DNA from: Pseudomonadota bacterium | GTDB taxonomy: Bacteria; Pseudomonadota; Alphaproteobacteria; Caulobacterales; Caulobacteraceae | Direction: 5' to 3' | NCBI GenBank assembly: GCA_023433585.1 | Contig: JAEZCL010000024.1 | Span: 1 to 6,126 of the forward strand | DNA: 6,126 nucleotides | Shown: positions 1-5,482 of the stretch, in pieces | Layout: every line of letters begins with the position of its first letter | How positions within the stretch are numbered: position 1 is the stretch's first letter | Position numbers and translations under genes: made by a program | The notes under the pieces: generated by a model | Databases searched by the model: none | What the model was told of the DNA's origin: nothing | The model's input: the letters and a program-made list of their open reading frames with translations, nothing else

Positions 1-742
1 CCTCGCGGGGCACGCCCTGCATCAGGTCGCGGCCCTTGACGTCGATCGACAGGCCTTCGCCGTCGGCCGGGATGCGGGCGGTGCCGATGTCCTTCTTGAT
101 GCGCTCGGCGGTGGTCTCGCCGATCAGGAGGTTGTGGTTGCGGCGCATGTAGCTGATGAGCGCGTCGTCCATCATGTCGCCGCCGACCCGCACCGAGCGC
201 GAATAGACGATGCCCGACAGGGACAGCACCGCCACCTCGGTGGTGCCGCCGCCGATGTCCACCACCATCGAGCCGGTGGGCTCATGAATCGGCAGGCCGG
301 CGCCGATGGCGGCCGCCATGGGCTCGTCGATCAGGCCGACGCGACGGGCGCCGGCGTTGAGACACGAATCATTGATGGCCCGGCGTTCGACCGCCGTGGC
401 GCCCGACGGCACGCACACGATCACCTTGGGATTCACGAAGCCCTTGCGGTTGTGAACCTTGCGGATGAAGTGCTTTATCATCTCCTCGGCCACCTCGAAG
501 TCGGCGATGACTCCGTCGCGCATGGGGCGGATCGCCTCCATGTGGCCCGGCGTGCGGCCCAGCATCTGCTTGGCCTCGATCCCCACGGCGTGGACCAGCT
601 TTCGACCGCCCACGTTCCTCAGGGCCACCACGGACGGCTCGTTCAGCACGATGCCCTTGCCCTTCTGGTAGATCAGGGTGTTGGCCGTGCCGAGGTCGAT
701 GGCGATGTCATTGGAGATGGCGCCGAAAAGGGAAAAGCTCAT
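1..742 (-). CDS. mreB: Rod shape-determining protein MreB, N-terminal 247 residues (cut by the window edge)
   Basis: MreB is the bacterial actin homologue. It polymerises with ATP under the inner membrane and guides the cell-wall elongation machinery (MreC, MreD, RodA, PBP2). The visible part starts MSFSLFGAISNDIAIDLG and carries the phosphate-1 loop DLGTANT (residues 16-22), the conserved segment GLIDEPMAAAIGAG (about 136-149) with the probable catalytic Glu140, and the phosphate-2 loop VDIGGGTTE (161-169). MreB is usually about 345-350 residues, so roughly 70% is present; the C-terminus lies beyond base 1. The text agrees almost completely with Caulobacter MreB as I remember it. The ATG at 742 gives the family N-terminus, and no in-frame start lies just upstream. 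There is no good Shine-Dalgarno sequence before it, which is odd for such a highly expressed gene. In relatives mreC and other elongation genes follow; here they would lie off the left edge. Confidence 0.97.
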   Translation of the reverse strand, partial: MSFSLFGAISNDIAIDLGTANTLIYQKGKGIVLNEPSVVALRNVGGRKLVHAVGIEAKQMLGRTPGHMEAIRPMRDGVIADFEVAEEMIKHFIRKVHNRKGFVNPKVIVCVPSGATAVERRAINDSCLNAGARRVGLIDEPMAAAIGAGLPIHEPTGSMVVDIGGGTTEVAVLSLSGIVYSRSVRVGGDMMDDALISYMRRNHNLLIGETTAERIKKDIGTARIPADGEGLSIDVKGRDLMQGVPRE

Positions 743-1006
743 GGGCGTCGGGTACCGTGGATGATGCGGCTTCAAGGGCTTGGTTGCGGTCGGTCCGCTT
801 CAGCGAAGCCCCGGCGGGCGCGCATCCCCTCGCGCATCGCCTCCTGATCGTCTTCGGCCGACCTGACGGCCCGTTTGCCCTTCAATGGGAAGGATTACAA
901 GCCTGTATCGCACACATGCGCGACATCCGCCCCGATCCGTCCCTCACAAGCCGCCGCCTTCGGTTCAATCGTTCGTGACAACGCCCCGTCGCCGCGCGGC
1001 CTCGCC
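743..1006 (-). promoter_or_regulatory. Leader/promoter region of mreB
   Basis: This 264-base gap between the transferase stop and the mreB start has no protein-family coding sequence on either strand. Read on the minus strand it contains TGTAAT (892-897), a possible -10 box without a convincing -35 partner. That would leave a leader of about 140 bases. Within the leader, AGGAGG (840-845) sits next to a short open frame at 772-837, listed separately. I see no clear intrinsic terminator for the transferase gene. The promoter placement is a guess from sequence alone. Confidence 0.35.
772..837 (-). CDS. Possible 21-residue leader peptide upstream of mreB
   Basis: On the mreB strand a short frame opens at ATG 837 and stops with TGA at 772-774, 29 bases before the mreB start. 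It would encode a 21-residue Arg/Pro-rich peptide starting MREGMRARRG and ending in PQPSP. It is preceded by AGGAGG (840-845), the best Shine-Dalgarno match in the mreB leader, although the two-base spacing to the ATG is shorter than ideal. mreB itself has no comparable site, so the short frame could couple or tune mreB translation. Frames this short arise by chance in GC-rich DNA, and the peptide resembles nothing I know. I list it as a candidate only. Confidence 0.2.
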   Translation of the reverse strand: MREGMRARRGFAEADRPQPSP

Positions 1007-1621
1007 TCAGACCGCCTCGATGCCCTGGGCCTTCAGCGCCCTCAGGACTGCGGGCCGGGCCTGGACCACGTCCAGATGGGCGTTCAGCCTGGGGAAATCG
1101 TCCTTGCTCAGGATGCCTGCCTGACGGCACCACCGGGTGAAGACCGACAGATAGCCGTCCGCCACCGTATATTGCTCGCCCATCACGAACGGACCCTTCA
1201 GCAGATGGCGTTCGGCCAGGGTCAGCTTGTCCAGGGCGTTCTTCAGCGCCGCCTCGCGCGCCTCACCCTCCAGCGGCGGGCGCGAGAACAGCAGGCGGCC
1301 CAGCGCCGGATGCAGGGACGCCCCGGCCCAGCCGTTGAAGGCGTCCATCCGGGCGCGCTGGAAAGCGTCTTGGGGAACTAGGACCTTGTCCGGGTGCAGG
1401 TCCGCGATCCAGGTCATGATGACGCTGTTCTCGGTCAGGACGCCCTGGTCCGTCTCCAGCGCCGGGGTGACGCCGGCGGGATTGACCGCCAGATATTCCG
1501 GCGTCCTCTGCTCGCCCGTCTTCAGATTGATCGGCACGGCCTCATACTGCGCGCCCGCCTCCTCGAAGGCGATGTGCGAAGCCAGGGCGCAGGCGCCGGC
1601 GGAATAATAAAGCTTGAGCAT
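1007..1621 (-). CDS. Glutathione S-transferase family protein (beta-class-like)
   Basis: A 204-residue cytosolic glutathione S-transferase, the normal length for the family; these enzymes join glutathione to electrophiles or reduce disulfides and peroxides. The thioredoxin-like N-terminal domain (about 1-80) starts MLKLYYSAGACALASHIAFE. Cys11 matches the catalytic cysteine of beta-class enzymes (Cys10 in the Proteus and E. coli proteins). Pro53 in GVTPAL is the cis-proline position, and Glu64-Asn65-Ser66 occupies the site that binds the gamma-glutamyl group. The all-helical C-terminal domain (about 90-204) contains YTVADGYL (151-158), the Thr-x-x-Asp N-capping box. The start at 1621 is supported by GGGAG (1628-1632) six bases upstream; the open frame extends further back, but only over the receptor gene in another frame. 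The gene lies 83 bases after the receptor on the same strand, so readthrough is possible, though a strong hairpin lies between them. The substrate cannot be told. Confidence 0.93.
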   Translation of the reverse strand: MLKLYYSAGACALASHIAFEEAGAQYEAVPINLKTGEQRTPEYLAVNPAGVTPALETDQGVLTENSVIMTWIADLHPDKVLVPQDAFQRARMDAFNGWAGASLHPALGRLLFSRPPLEGEAREAALKNALDKLTLAERHLLKGPFVMGEQYTVADGYLSVFTRWCRQAGILSKDDFPRLNAHLDVVQARPAVLRALKAQGIEAV

Positions 1622-1637
1622 GACCGTCTCCCAGATG

Positions 1638-1685
1638 TCCGGCGAACATGAGGGCCGGCGGATCGTTCCGCCAGCCCTCGCCGGA
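1638..1685 (-). terminator. Compound hairpin between receptor and transferase genes
   Basis: The 82-base gap holds an inverted repeat. The inner arms are 1650-1661 and 1668-1679: a 12-base-pair stem with one G-U pair in the minus-strand RNA and a six-base loop. The outer arms tccggc (1638-1643) and gccgga (1680-1685) add six more pairs across a one-sided internal bulge (1644-1649). The stem is very GC-rich, but no T-run follows it on the minus strand, so it is not a classical intrinsic terminator. Its lower arm ends five bases before the transferase's ribosome-binding site (1628-1632). It could reduce readthrough, protect the 3' end of the receptor message, or modulate transferase translation. 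Confidence 0.6.
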
Positions 1686-1704
1686 TCGATATAGGGACGA
1701 CCGC

Positions 1705-3897
1705 CTAGAAGTTCACGTTCACCGACACCCACAGGCGCCGGGGCTCCTGATTGTTGGCGTAGAGGTTCGTGTAGCTGACCGCGCCGGTCCCGGTGTTGCT
1801 GACATAGGACCCGTAGCTGACGAAGTCCTTGTCGAACAGGTTGTAGATCGTGGCGTTGACCGACACGTTGTCCGTCACCTGATACGATCCGCCCAGGTGG
1901 AACAGCGAATAGGCGCGGTAATCGCCCCAGGTGGCCTTGGCGGTGGAGGTGGCGCTGTCCTCGCCGCGATAGCGCTCGCTGCGGTATTCGCCGCGCAGCC
2001 ACAGGTTCAGCCGATCCGTGGCGCGCCAGCGCAGGGCCGCGTTCACCATGTGCTCGGGGGTGTTGTACAGGGGCCGCCCCGCATTGGAGCCGCTCTTCTG
2101 CTCGCTGTCGGTGTAGGTGTAGTTGCCGTTCACCGCCCAGGCGTCGGCGATGTCCCAGCGGAACGCCGCCTCAAGCCCCTGCGTCACCGCCTCGTCCACG
2201 TTGATCGACTGGCCGAAGGTCTCGACCGCCGGCCACCAGCCGTAGTCGGAGCAGCCCGGGAACGCCGTGACGCCCGCGTTGTAGTCCGTCTCGCTCAGGC
2301 CGAACGAGCAGTTCGGAAGGCCGGGGCCGCTGGTGATCTTGTCCTGGAATTCGTTGTGGAAGATCACGACGTTGGCGCGGAAATTGTCGCGGTTGTCATA
2401 GAACACCGCGAACTCGCTGGAGGTCGAGGTCTCCGGCTGCAGCGTCGGGGTGCCGATGGTCGGGCGCGTGCCCTGGCCGGTGAAGCCGGTGATGCCCTCG
2501 GCGATCTGGTCCAGGCGCGGGGTCTTGAAGCCCTGGCTGACGCCGCCCTTGAGGGTCCAGCGGTCGGTGGCGTTCCACACCAGATAGGCGCGCGGGCTGA
2601 GATGGTCGCCGAAGGTCGAGTGATCGTCGTGGCGCACACCCAGGGTCAAGGCCAGGGTCTCGGTGAAGCGCCACTCGTCCTCGGCGAACAGGGCCCATTG
2701 CTCATGGGTGTAGGGCGCGGGCGCGACGCCGTCGGTCATCTCGGCGTCCCAGAACTGGCCGCCCACGGTGAAGGTGTGGTTGTTCCAGCGCGAGAACAGC
2801 TTGGTGTCGAAGATGGTGTTGACGGCCTCCAGGGTGCGCGGCTCGCCCGCCAGTCGGTCGGTGCCGGGCACGTCTTCGGGCAGGATGCGGCCGAGGGTTT
2901 CGCGGGTGCTTTGCGACAGGGTGGTCTGCAGTTCGCCGAAGCGCAGGCGCCAGTCGTGGGCCAGGACGAACTCTTCCTGATTGAACCGCTGGTCCGGCGC
3001 ATAGCCCCGGATGCCCAAGGTGCCGAGCTGGGCCCCGGAGTTATCATACCACTGGCGCTGGATGTCGGCGTCGAAATAGAGGTCATGATCCGGGTGCGGG
3101 GTCAGGTTCAGGCGCGCGCCCAGCGACCACAGCTCGTTCTCCACCGGGCTCGGCCCGCGCTCGCTGACGATGGCGGTTCCGCCGCTGTCCAGCTCATAGG
3201 TCAGGCTGGACGCCTCGCGGGTCGAGTAGCGGCCGCGCAGGGCCAGGCCCACAAGGTCGTTCACGATCGGACCCTGGGCGTAGAAATTGGCGCCGTAGAT
3301 GTTTCCGAACTGGCTCTCGCTCTGGAACGTGCCGTCGGCCGTGAAGGATCCCGTCCAGTCGCCGCCCGAACGGCGGGTGATGATGTTGACGACGCCGCCC
3401 ATGGCGTCCGAGCCGTACAGCGTCGAGACCGGCCCGCGCACCACCTCGATGCGCTCGATGGCCGACATGGGCGGGATGAAGCTGGACGAGGTCTCGCCGA
3501 AGCCGTTGGGGGTGATGCTGCCCGCCGCGTTCTGACGGCGGCCGTCCACCAGCACCAGGGTGTAGTCGCTGGGCATGCCCCGGATGGAGATGTTCAGACC
3601 GCCGGTCTTGCCCGCCGAGGCGCCGACGTCGACGCCTTCGACATTGGCCAGGGCCTCGGCCAGGCTCTGATAGCGGGTTTCCTGAAGCTCTTCGCGCGAC
3701 AGGACGCTGATGGAGGCGGGGGCCTGTTCGACACGCTGTTCGAAGCCCGAAGCCGTGACCACCACTTCGGAAACGGTGAAGGGCTTATCGGATTCGACGG
3801 TCTCAGTGTCGGCCAGAGCGGGCGCCGCCATCAGGGCCAGACCGGCGGCGCCGGACAGCCAGAACGCCTTGCGACGGACGGAGAGTGAGGAAGTCAT
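1705..3897 (-). CDS. TonB-dependent outer-membrane receptor, probably for a ferric (catecholate-type) siderophore
   Basis: A 730-residue gated beta-barrel that imports a chelate across the outer membrane using TonB-ExbBD energy. Residues 1-29 are a signal peptide: basic RRK at 8-10, a hydrophobic stretch, and a cleavage site after APALA. A TonB box, VSEVVVTA, lies at 42-49. The plug domain (about 57-178) contains ISIRGMPSDYTLVLVDG (103-119) and ends in the typical IERIEVVRGPVSTLYGSDAM (147-166) and GGVVNIITR. The barrel fills the rest and ends in Phe (SVNVNF), the usual assembly signal. The mature protein has only two cysteines, Cys530 and Cys549, which probably form a disulfide in an extracellular loop. 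The overall style matches FepA/CirA/IrgA-type receptors, but the ligand is inferred. An ATG at 3960 would add 21 residues; I prefer 3897 because it places the signal peptide normally, although its AGGGG (about 3908-3912) is rather far upstream. Fur-like sites upstream suggest iron repression. Confidence 0.95.
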   Translation of the reverse strand: MTSSLSVRRKAFWLSGAAGLALMAAPALADTETVESDKPFTVSEVVVTASGFEQRVEQAPASISVLSREELQETRYQSLAEALANVEGVDVGASAGKTGGLNISIRGMPSDYTLVLVDGRRQNAAGSITPNGFGETSSSFIPPMSAIERIEVVRGPVSTLYGSDAMGGVVNIITRRSGGDWTGSFTADGTFQSESQFGNIYGANFYAQGPIVNDLVGLALRGRYSTREASSLTYELDSGGTAIVSERGPSPVENELWSLGARLNLTPHPDHDLYFDADIQRQWYDNSGAQLGTLGIRGYAPDQRFNQEEFVLAHDWRLRFGELQTTLSQSTRETLGRILPEDVPGTDRLAGEPRTLEAVNTIFDTKLFSRWNNHTFTVGGQFWDAEMTDGVAPAPYTHEQWALFAEDEWRFTETLALTLGVRHDDHSTFGDHLSPRAYLVWNATDRWTLKGGVSQGFKTPRLDQIAEGITGFTGQGTRPTIGTPTLQPETSTSSEFAVFYDNRDNFRANVVIFHNEFQDKITSGPGLPNCSFGLSETDYNAGVTAFPGCSDYGWWPAVETFGQSINVDEAVTQGLEAAFRWDIADAWAVNGNYTYTDSEQKSGSNAGRPLYNTPEHMVNAALRWRATDRLNLWLRGEYRSERYRGEDSATSTAKATWGDYRAYSLFHLGGSYQVTDNVSVNATIYNLFDKDFVSYGSYVSNTGTGAVSYTNLYANNQEPRRLWVSVNVNF

Positions 3898-3927
3898 TGT
3901 GCGCGTGCGCCCCTGGTCTGCGAATTG

Positions 3928-3950
3928 GCGAGAAACCTTGCGAGAACCTT
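3928..3950 (-). repeat. Short tandem duplication in the receptor's leader
   Basis: On the plus strand gcgagaaacctt (3928-3939) is followed directly by gcgagaacctt (3940-3950). The units are the same except for one missing A. They lie between the predicted receptor promoter and its start codon, so they would be in the untranslated leader. No function is evident. Confidence 0.6.
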
Positions 3951-3954
3951 GCGG

Positions 3955-4026
3955 CCTCATTGCGAGCGGTTCTCATACGCAGTCAGGAAGTGAGCGCAAG
4001 CGTTATTGCGAATGATTTTCGTATGC
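3955..4026 (-). promoter_or_regulatory. Probable iron-responsive (Fur-type) promoter region of the TonB-dependent receptor
   Basis: Two 26-base segments, 3955-3980 and 4001-4026, match at 18 of 26 positions as direct repeats. Read on the minus strand their cores are ACGAAAATCATTCGCAA and ATGAGAACCGCTCGCAA. The second half of the upstream copy (AATCATTCGCA) looks like the AATCATT-type half-site known from Fur operators in proteobacteria. A possible promoter fits between and over them: TTGCGC (3994-3999), a 16-base spacer and TATGAG (3972-3977). The downstream repeat would then cover the -10 box, as expected for repression. The upstream repeat runs over the last codons and stop of the preceding gene. 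The repeats are seen directly; the Fur assignment and promoter are inference. Confidence 0.45.
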
Positions 4027-4656
4027 GAGGCATGACACGTCGTCGCAGCCCGGCGGGTCCACGTCCGAAAGGGCGTTCATGAACATCAGCCCGCCCGTCA
4101 TGCCCGCACGAACCACATCCGTAGTGTCCTGGGTGCCGCGGAATTTGTAGCTCCACTCGCCCTGATGCTGGACCAGGACGAAGGTGACGAAGGGCGCGTC
4201 GTTCTGGCCGGTGAAGACCGCGTGCAGAGGCGGCGTGTCCTGGGTCGGGGGCGTCAACAGGGGGAACCCGTCCTCATGGGACGCGATGTCGGGCCAGCGC
4301 GCCCGAATCGCGGTGATCGCGTCCTCCAGAACGGCCTCGGCCGGGAACACGGCGGCATAGCGGGTCGCATACACCGAGACATGCATCCCCTGGGCACGCG
4401 TGTTGCAGCCGACGTTGTCGCCATCGGCCAGAATGTCCACGGCCGGATAGACGACGATGCGGTTCGTCTCCTCGCCCGGCGTGAAACGGCATAGCAGGCC
4501 GCTCGGGATATGCCGGGCCGCCGGGACCGCTTCGGTGGTGGCGTTCTCGAACACGCCCTCGGCGTCCGCCGCCGCGATCAGCGCGTCAGCCTCGGCCCGC
4601 GCGGTGGAAACGTCGTCCTGGCCCGCCAGCGCCGCCAGAATCATCATCCAGATCAT
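4003..4656 (-). CDS. Unrecognised, probably exported protein with four cysteines
   Basis: A 217-residue protein I do not recognise. It starts MIWMMILAALAGQDD, a short hydrophobic segment ending in a signal-peptidase-like ALA. No basic residue precedes it, so export is likely but not certain. The rest is soluble in character with no membrane span. The mature part has an Ala/Glu-rich segment (about 15-35), then a mixed alpha/beta pattern with IVVYPAVDILADG (67-79) and HAVFTGQNDAPFVTFVLVQH (145-164). Four cysteines (56, 84, 204, 209) could make two disulfides, which fits the periplasm. The start is well supported by GGGAGG (4663-4668) six bases upstream. The gene follows the GNAT gene by 70 bases on the same strand with no evident terminator, so cotranscription is plausible. 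Its 3' end overlaps the operator-like motif of the receptor downstream. Confidence 0.82.
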   Translation of the reverse strand: MIWMMILAALAGQDDVSTARAEADALIAAADAEGVFENATTEAVPAARHIPSGLLCRFTPGEETNRIVVYPAVDILADGDNVGCNTRAQGMHVSVYATRYAAVFPAEAVLEDAITAIRARWPDIASHEDGFPLLTPPTQDTPPLHAVFTGQNDAPFVTFVLVQHQGEWSYKFRGTQDTTDVVRAGMTGGLMFMNALSDVDPPGCDDVSCLAYENHSQ

Positions 4657-4726
4657 CGTCCGCCTCCCGCTTTCGCCCGATCATCAACAGAGGCGGCTTC
4701 CGGCGTCCATCCACGATCCCTGACCG

Positions 4727-5254
4727 TCACCCCCGGCGCAGGATGAATTCGTCGTCGCGCCAGGCCCCGACCGGATACTGATATTCGCCCGCCACCTCGA
4801 AACCATGAGCGGCGTAAAGCTTCCGGGCCTTCAGATTGCCGCTCCAGACGCCGATCCACAGCGGGCCGTCGCTGTTCGCCTCCATCCAGTCCAGCGCGAC
4901 GTTCAGCAGGGCCGTGCCGACGCCCAGGCCCTGGGCGGCCTTCGAGACATAGAGCCGGTGCAGTTCGGCGTGGCCGGGCCGGGCGTCCGGGTGCGGCAGG
5001 CCGCAGCGGCCGGTGTTGGCGAAACCGAGAATCTCGCCGTCGCGCTCGGCCACCCAGTATTCGTGATCGGGATCAGCCAACCGGGCGCGGGTGGTCGCCT
5101 CGCTGAAGGTCTGGTCCAGAAACGGCGCCAGATCCTCCGGCGGATAGGGAATGCCGAAGCCCTCCACGAAGGTCTCGATGAAGGTGGCGCGGCCCAGCGC
5201 GGCCAAGGCGGGCGCGTCGGCGGCGTCGGCGGGACGGATGACGAAGGCGGTCAT
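4727..5254 (-). CDS. GNAT-family N-acetyltransferase, PaiA-like
   Basis: A 175-residue single-domain acetyltransferase that should transfer the acetyl group of acetyl-CoA to an amine. The N-terminus VIRPADAADAPAL (5-17) is the usual first strand and helix. TFIETF followed by YPPEDLAPFLDQTFS (37-51) recalls PaiA-type polyamine acetyltransferases. Motif A is LYVSKAAQGLGVGTALL (101-117), with the acetyl-CoA pyrophosphate loop Q108-G-L-G-V-G113. Motif B follows as WIGVWSGNLKARKLYAAHGF (133-152), with the conserved Asn140, Tyr147 and Gly151-Phe152. All core motifs are present, so it is probably active. No Shine-Dalgarno sequence precedes the ATG at 5254; instead a possible -10 box ends six bases upstream, suggesting a leaderless message. 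The gene is divergent from the deacetylase-family gene at 5482. PaiA-like substrate use is only a resemblance; protein N-acetylation or another amine is equally possible. Confidence 0.93.
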   Translation of the reverse strand: MTAFVIRPADAADAPALAALGRATFIETFVEGFGIPYPPEDLAPFLDQTFSEATTRARLADPDHEYWVAERDGEILGFANTGRCGLPHPDARPGHAELHRLYVSKAAQGLGVGTALLNVALDWMEANSDGPLWIGVWSGNLKARKLYAAHGFEVAGEYQYPVGAWRDDEFILRRG

Positions 5255-5288
5255 GGAGGCGGCATAGCTTCATGGGCGAATGGCGCAA
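5254..5288 (-). promoter_or_regulatory. Possible promoter of the GNAT gene
   Basis: On the minus strand TTGCGC (5283-5288) is followed after 16 bases by TATGCC (5261-5266), preceded by GC so that it reads GCTATGCC, partly like the Caulobacter-type -10 element GCTANAWC. Transcription would start at or next to the ATG at 5254, which fits the missing ribosome-binding site. The -35 box lies exactly at the edge of the structured repeat at 5288-5346. The match is weak. Confidence 0.3.
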
Positions 5289-5346
5289 GCCCCTCTCCTC
5301 CCCACGGCGTGGGGAGGGGGACCATGCGAAGCATGGTGGAGGGGCT
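5288..5346 (+). repeat. Structured intergenic repeat, copy A (cloverleaf-like)
   Basis: A 59-base element that can fold as a three-way junction. The closing stem agcccct (5288-5294) pairs with aggggct (5340-5346). Hairpin 1 is cctccccac (5297-5305) with gtggggagg (5309-5317) and a three-base loop. Hairpin 2 is accatgc (5321-5327) with gcatggt (5331-5337) around gaa. I recall short elements of this style, ctccccN-nggggagg followed by a second palindrome and ggagggg, as scattered intergenic repeats in Caulobacterales and Sphingomonadales genomes. A related copy lies inverted at about 5396-5460. Confidence 0.75.
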
Positions 5347-5395
5347 GGTTCAGTCGTCTCGGTCTTTCTGGTGATGAGCGCCACCCACCGACCCG

Positions 5396-5460
5396 CCCCC
5401 TCCGTCACGGGCGCTGAGTCGCGCCCGCGCCACCTCCCCATCTCAAGTGATGGGGAGGAG
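5396..5460 (-). repeat. Structured intergenic repeat, copy B (inverted relative of copy A)
   Basis: Read on the minus strand this has the same order as copy A: a ctcccca/tggggag hairpin, a second palindrome, then ggaggggg. Hairpin 1 is cctccccatc (5433-5442) with gatggggagg (5449-5458), ten pairs and a six-base loop. Hairpin 2 is cgggcgc (5408-5414) with gcgcccg (5421-5427). The loops and the second palindrome differ from copy A while the G/C-rich skeleton is kept. The closing stem is not convincing, so this copy may be degenerate. Both copies have TTGCGC just outside their outer ends when read outward. Confidence 0.65.
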
Positions 5461-5462
5461 AA

Positions 5463-5482
5463 TTGCGCTACACTCGCCCTCA
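5463..5482 (+). promoter_or_regulatory. Possible -10 region of the deacetylase-family gene
   Basis: GCTACACT (5467-5474) resembles the Caulobacter-type -10 element GCTANAWC, and TACACT matches TATAAT at four of six positions. Transcription would begin around 5481-5482, on the start codon itself. No clear -35 box is visible. The nearest Shine-Dalgarno-like sequence, GGAGGAG (5454-5460), is 21 bases before the ATG, too far for normal use, and lies mostly in the stem of repeat copy B. A leaderless transcript is the simplest reading, with low certainty. Confidence 0.3.

Noticed and set aside
134..847. A 237-codon open frame on the plus strand, opposite mreB
   Set aside because: It is antisense to clearly coding mreB, and its His/Ala/Arg/Asp-rich product has no domain features.
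1007..2002. Longer form of the glutathione S-transferase starting at 2002
   Set aside because: The added 127 residues are the receptor's 3' end read out of frame. The family N-terminus and a good ribosome-binding site both fit the ATG at 1621.
1648..3888. A 746-codon open frame on the plus strand, opposite the TonB-dependent receptor
   Set aside because: It lies almost wholly antisense to a gene with unambiguous family motifs. Its product is a low-information Ala/Gly/Val/Arg/Gln/His-rich text with no recognisable domain, as expected when a GC-rich gene is read on its complement.
3898..3960. Alternative receptor start at 3960
   Set aside because: It would put 21 polar and basic residues before a normal signal peptide and place the start a few bases from the predicted transcription start. 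It cannot be fully excluded.
4657..4726. Search for a terminator between the GNAT and exported-protein genes
   Set aside because: No stable stem with a T-run was visible, so none is annotated and cotranscription remains possible.
5288..5460. CRISPR array or intrinsic terminators as explanations of the twin repeats
   Set aside because: There are only two copies in inverted orientation without regular spacers, and neither hairpin is followed by a T-run in a direction that would end a gene; the flanking genes run outward.
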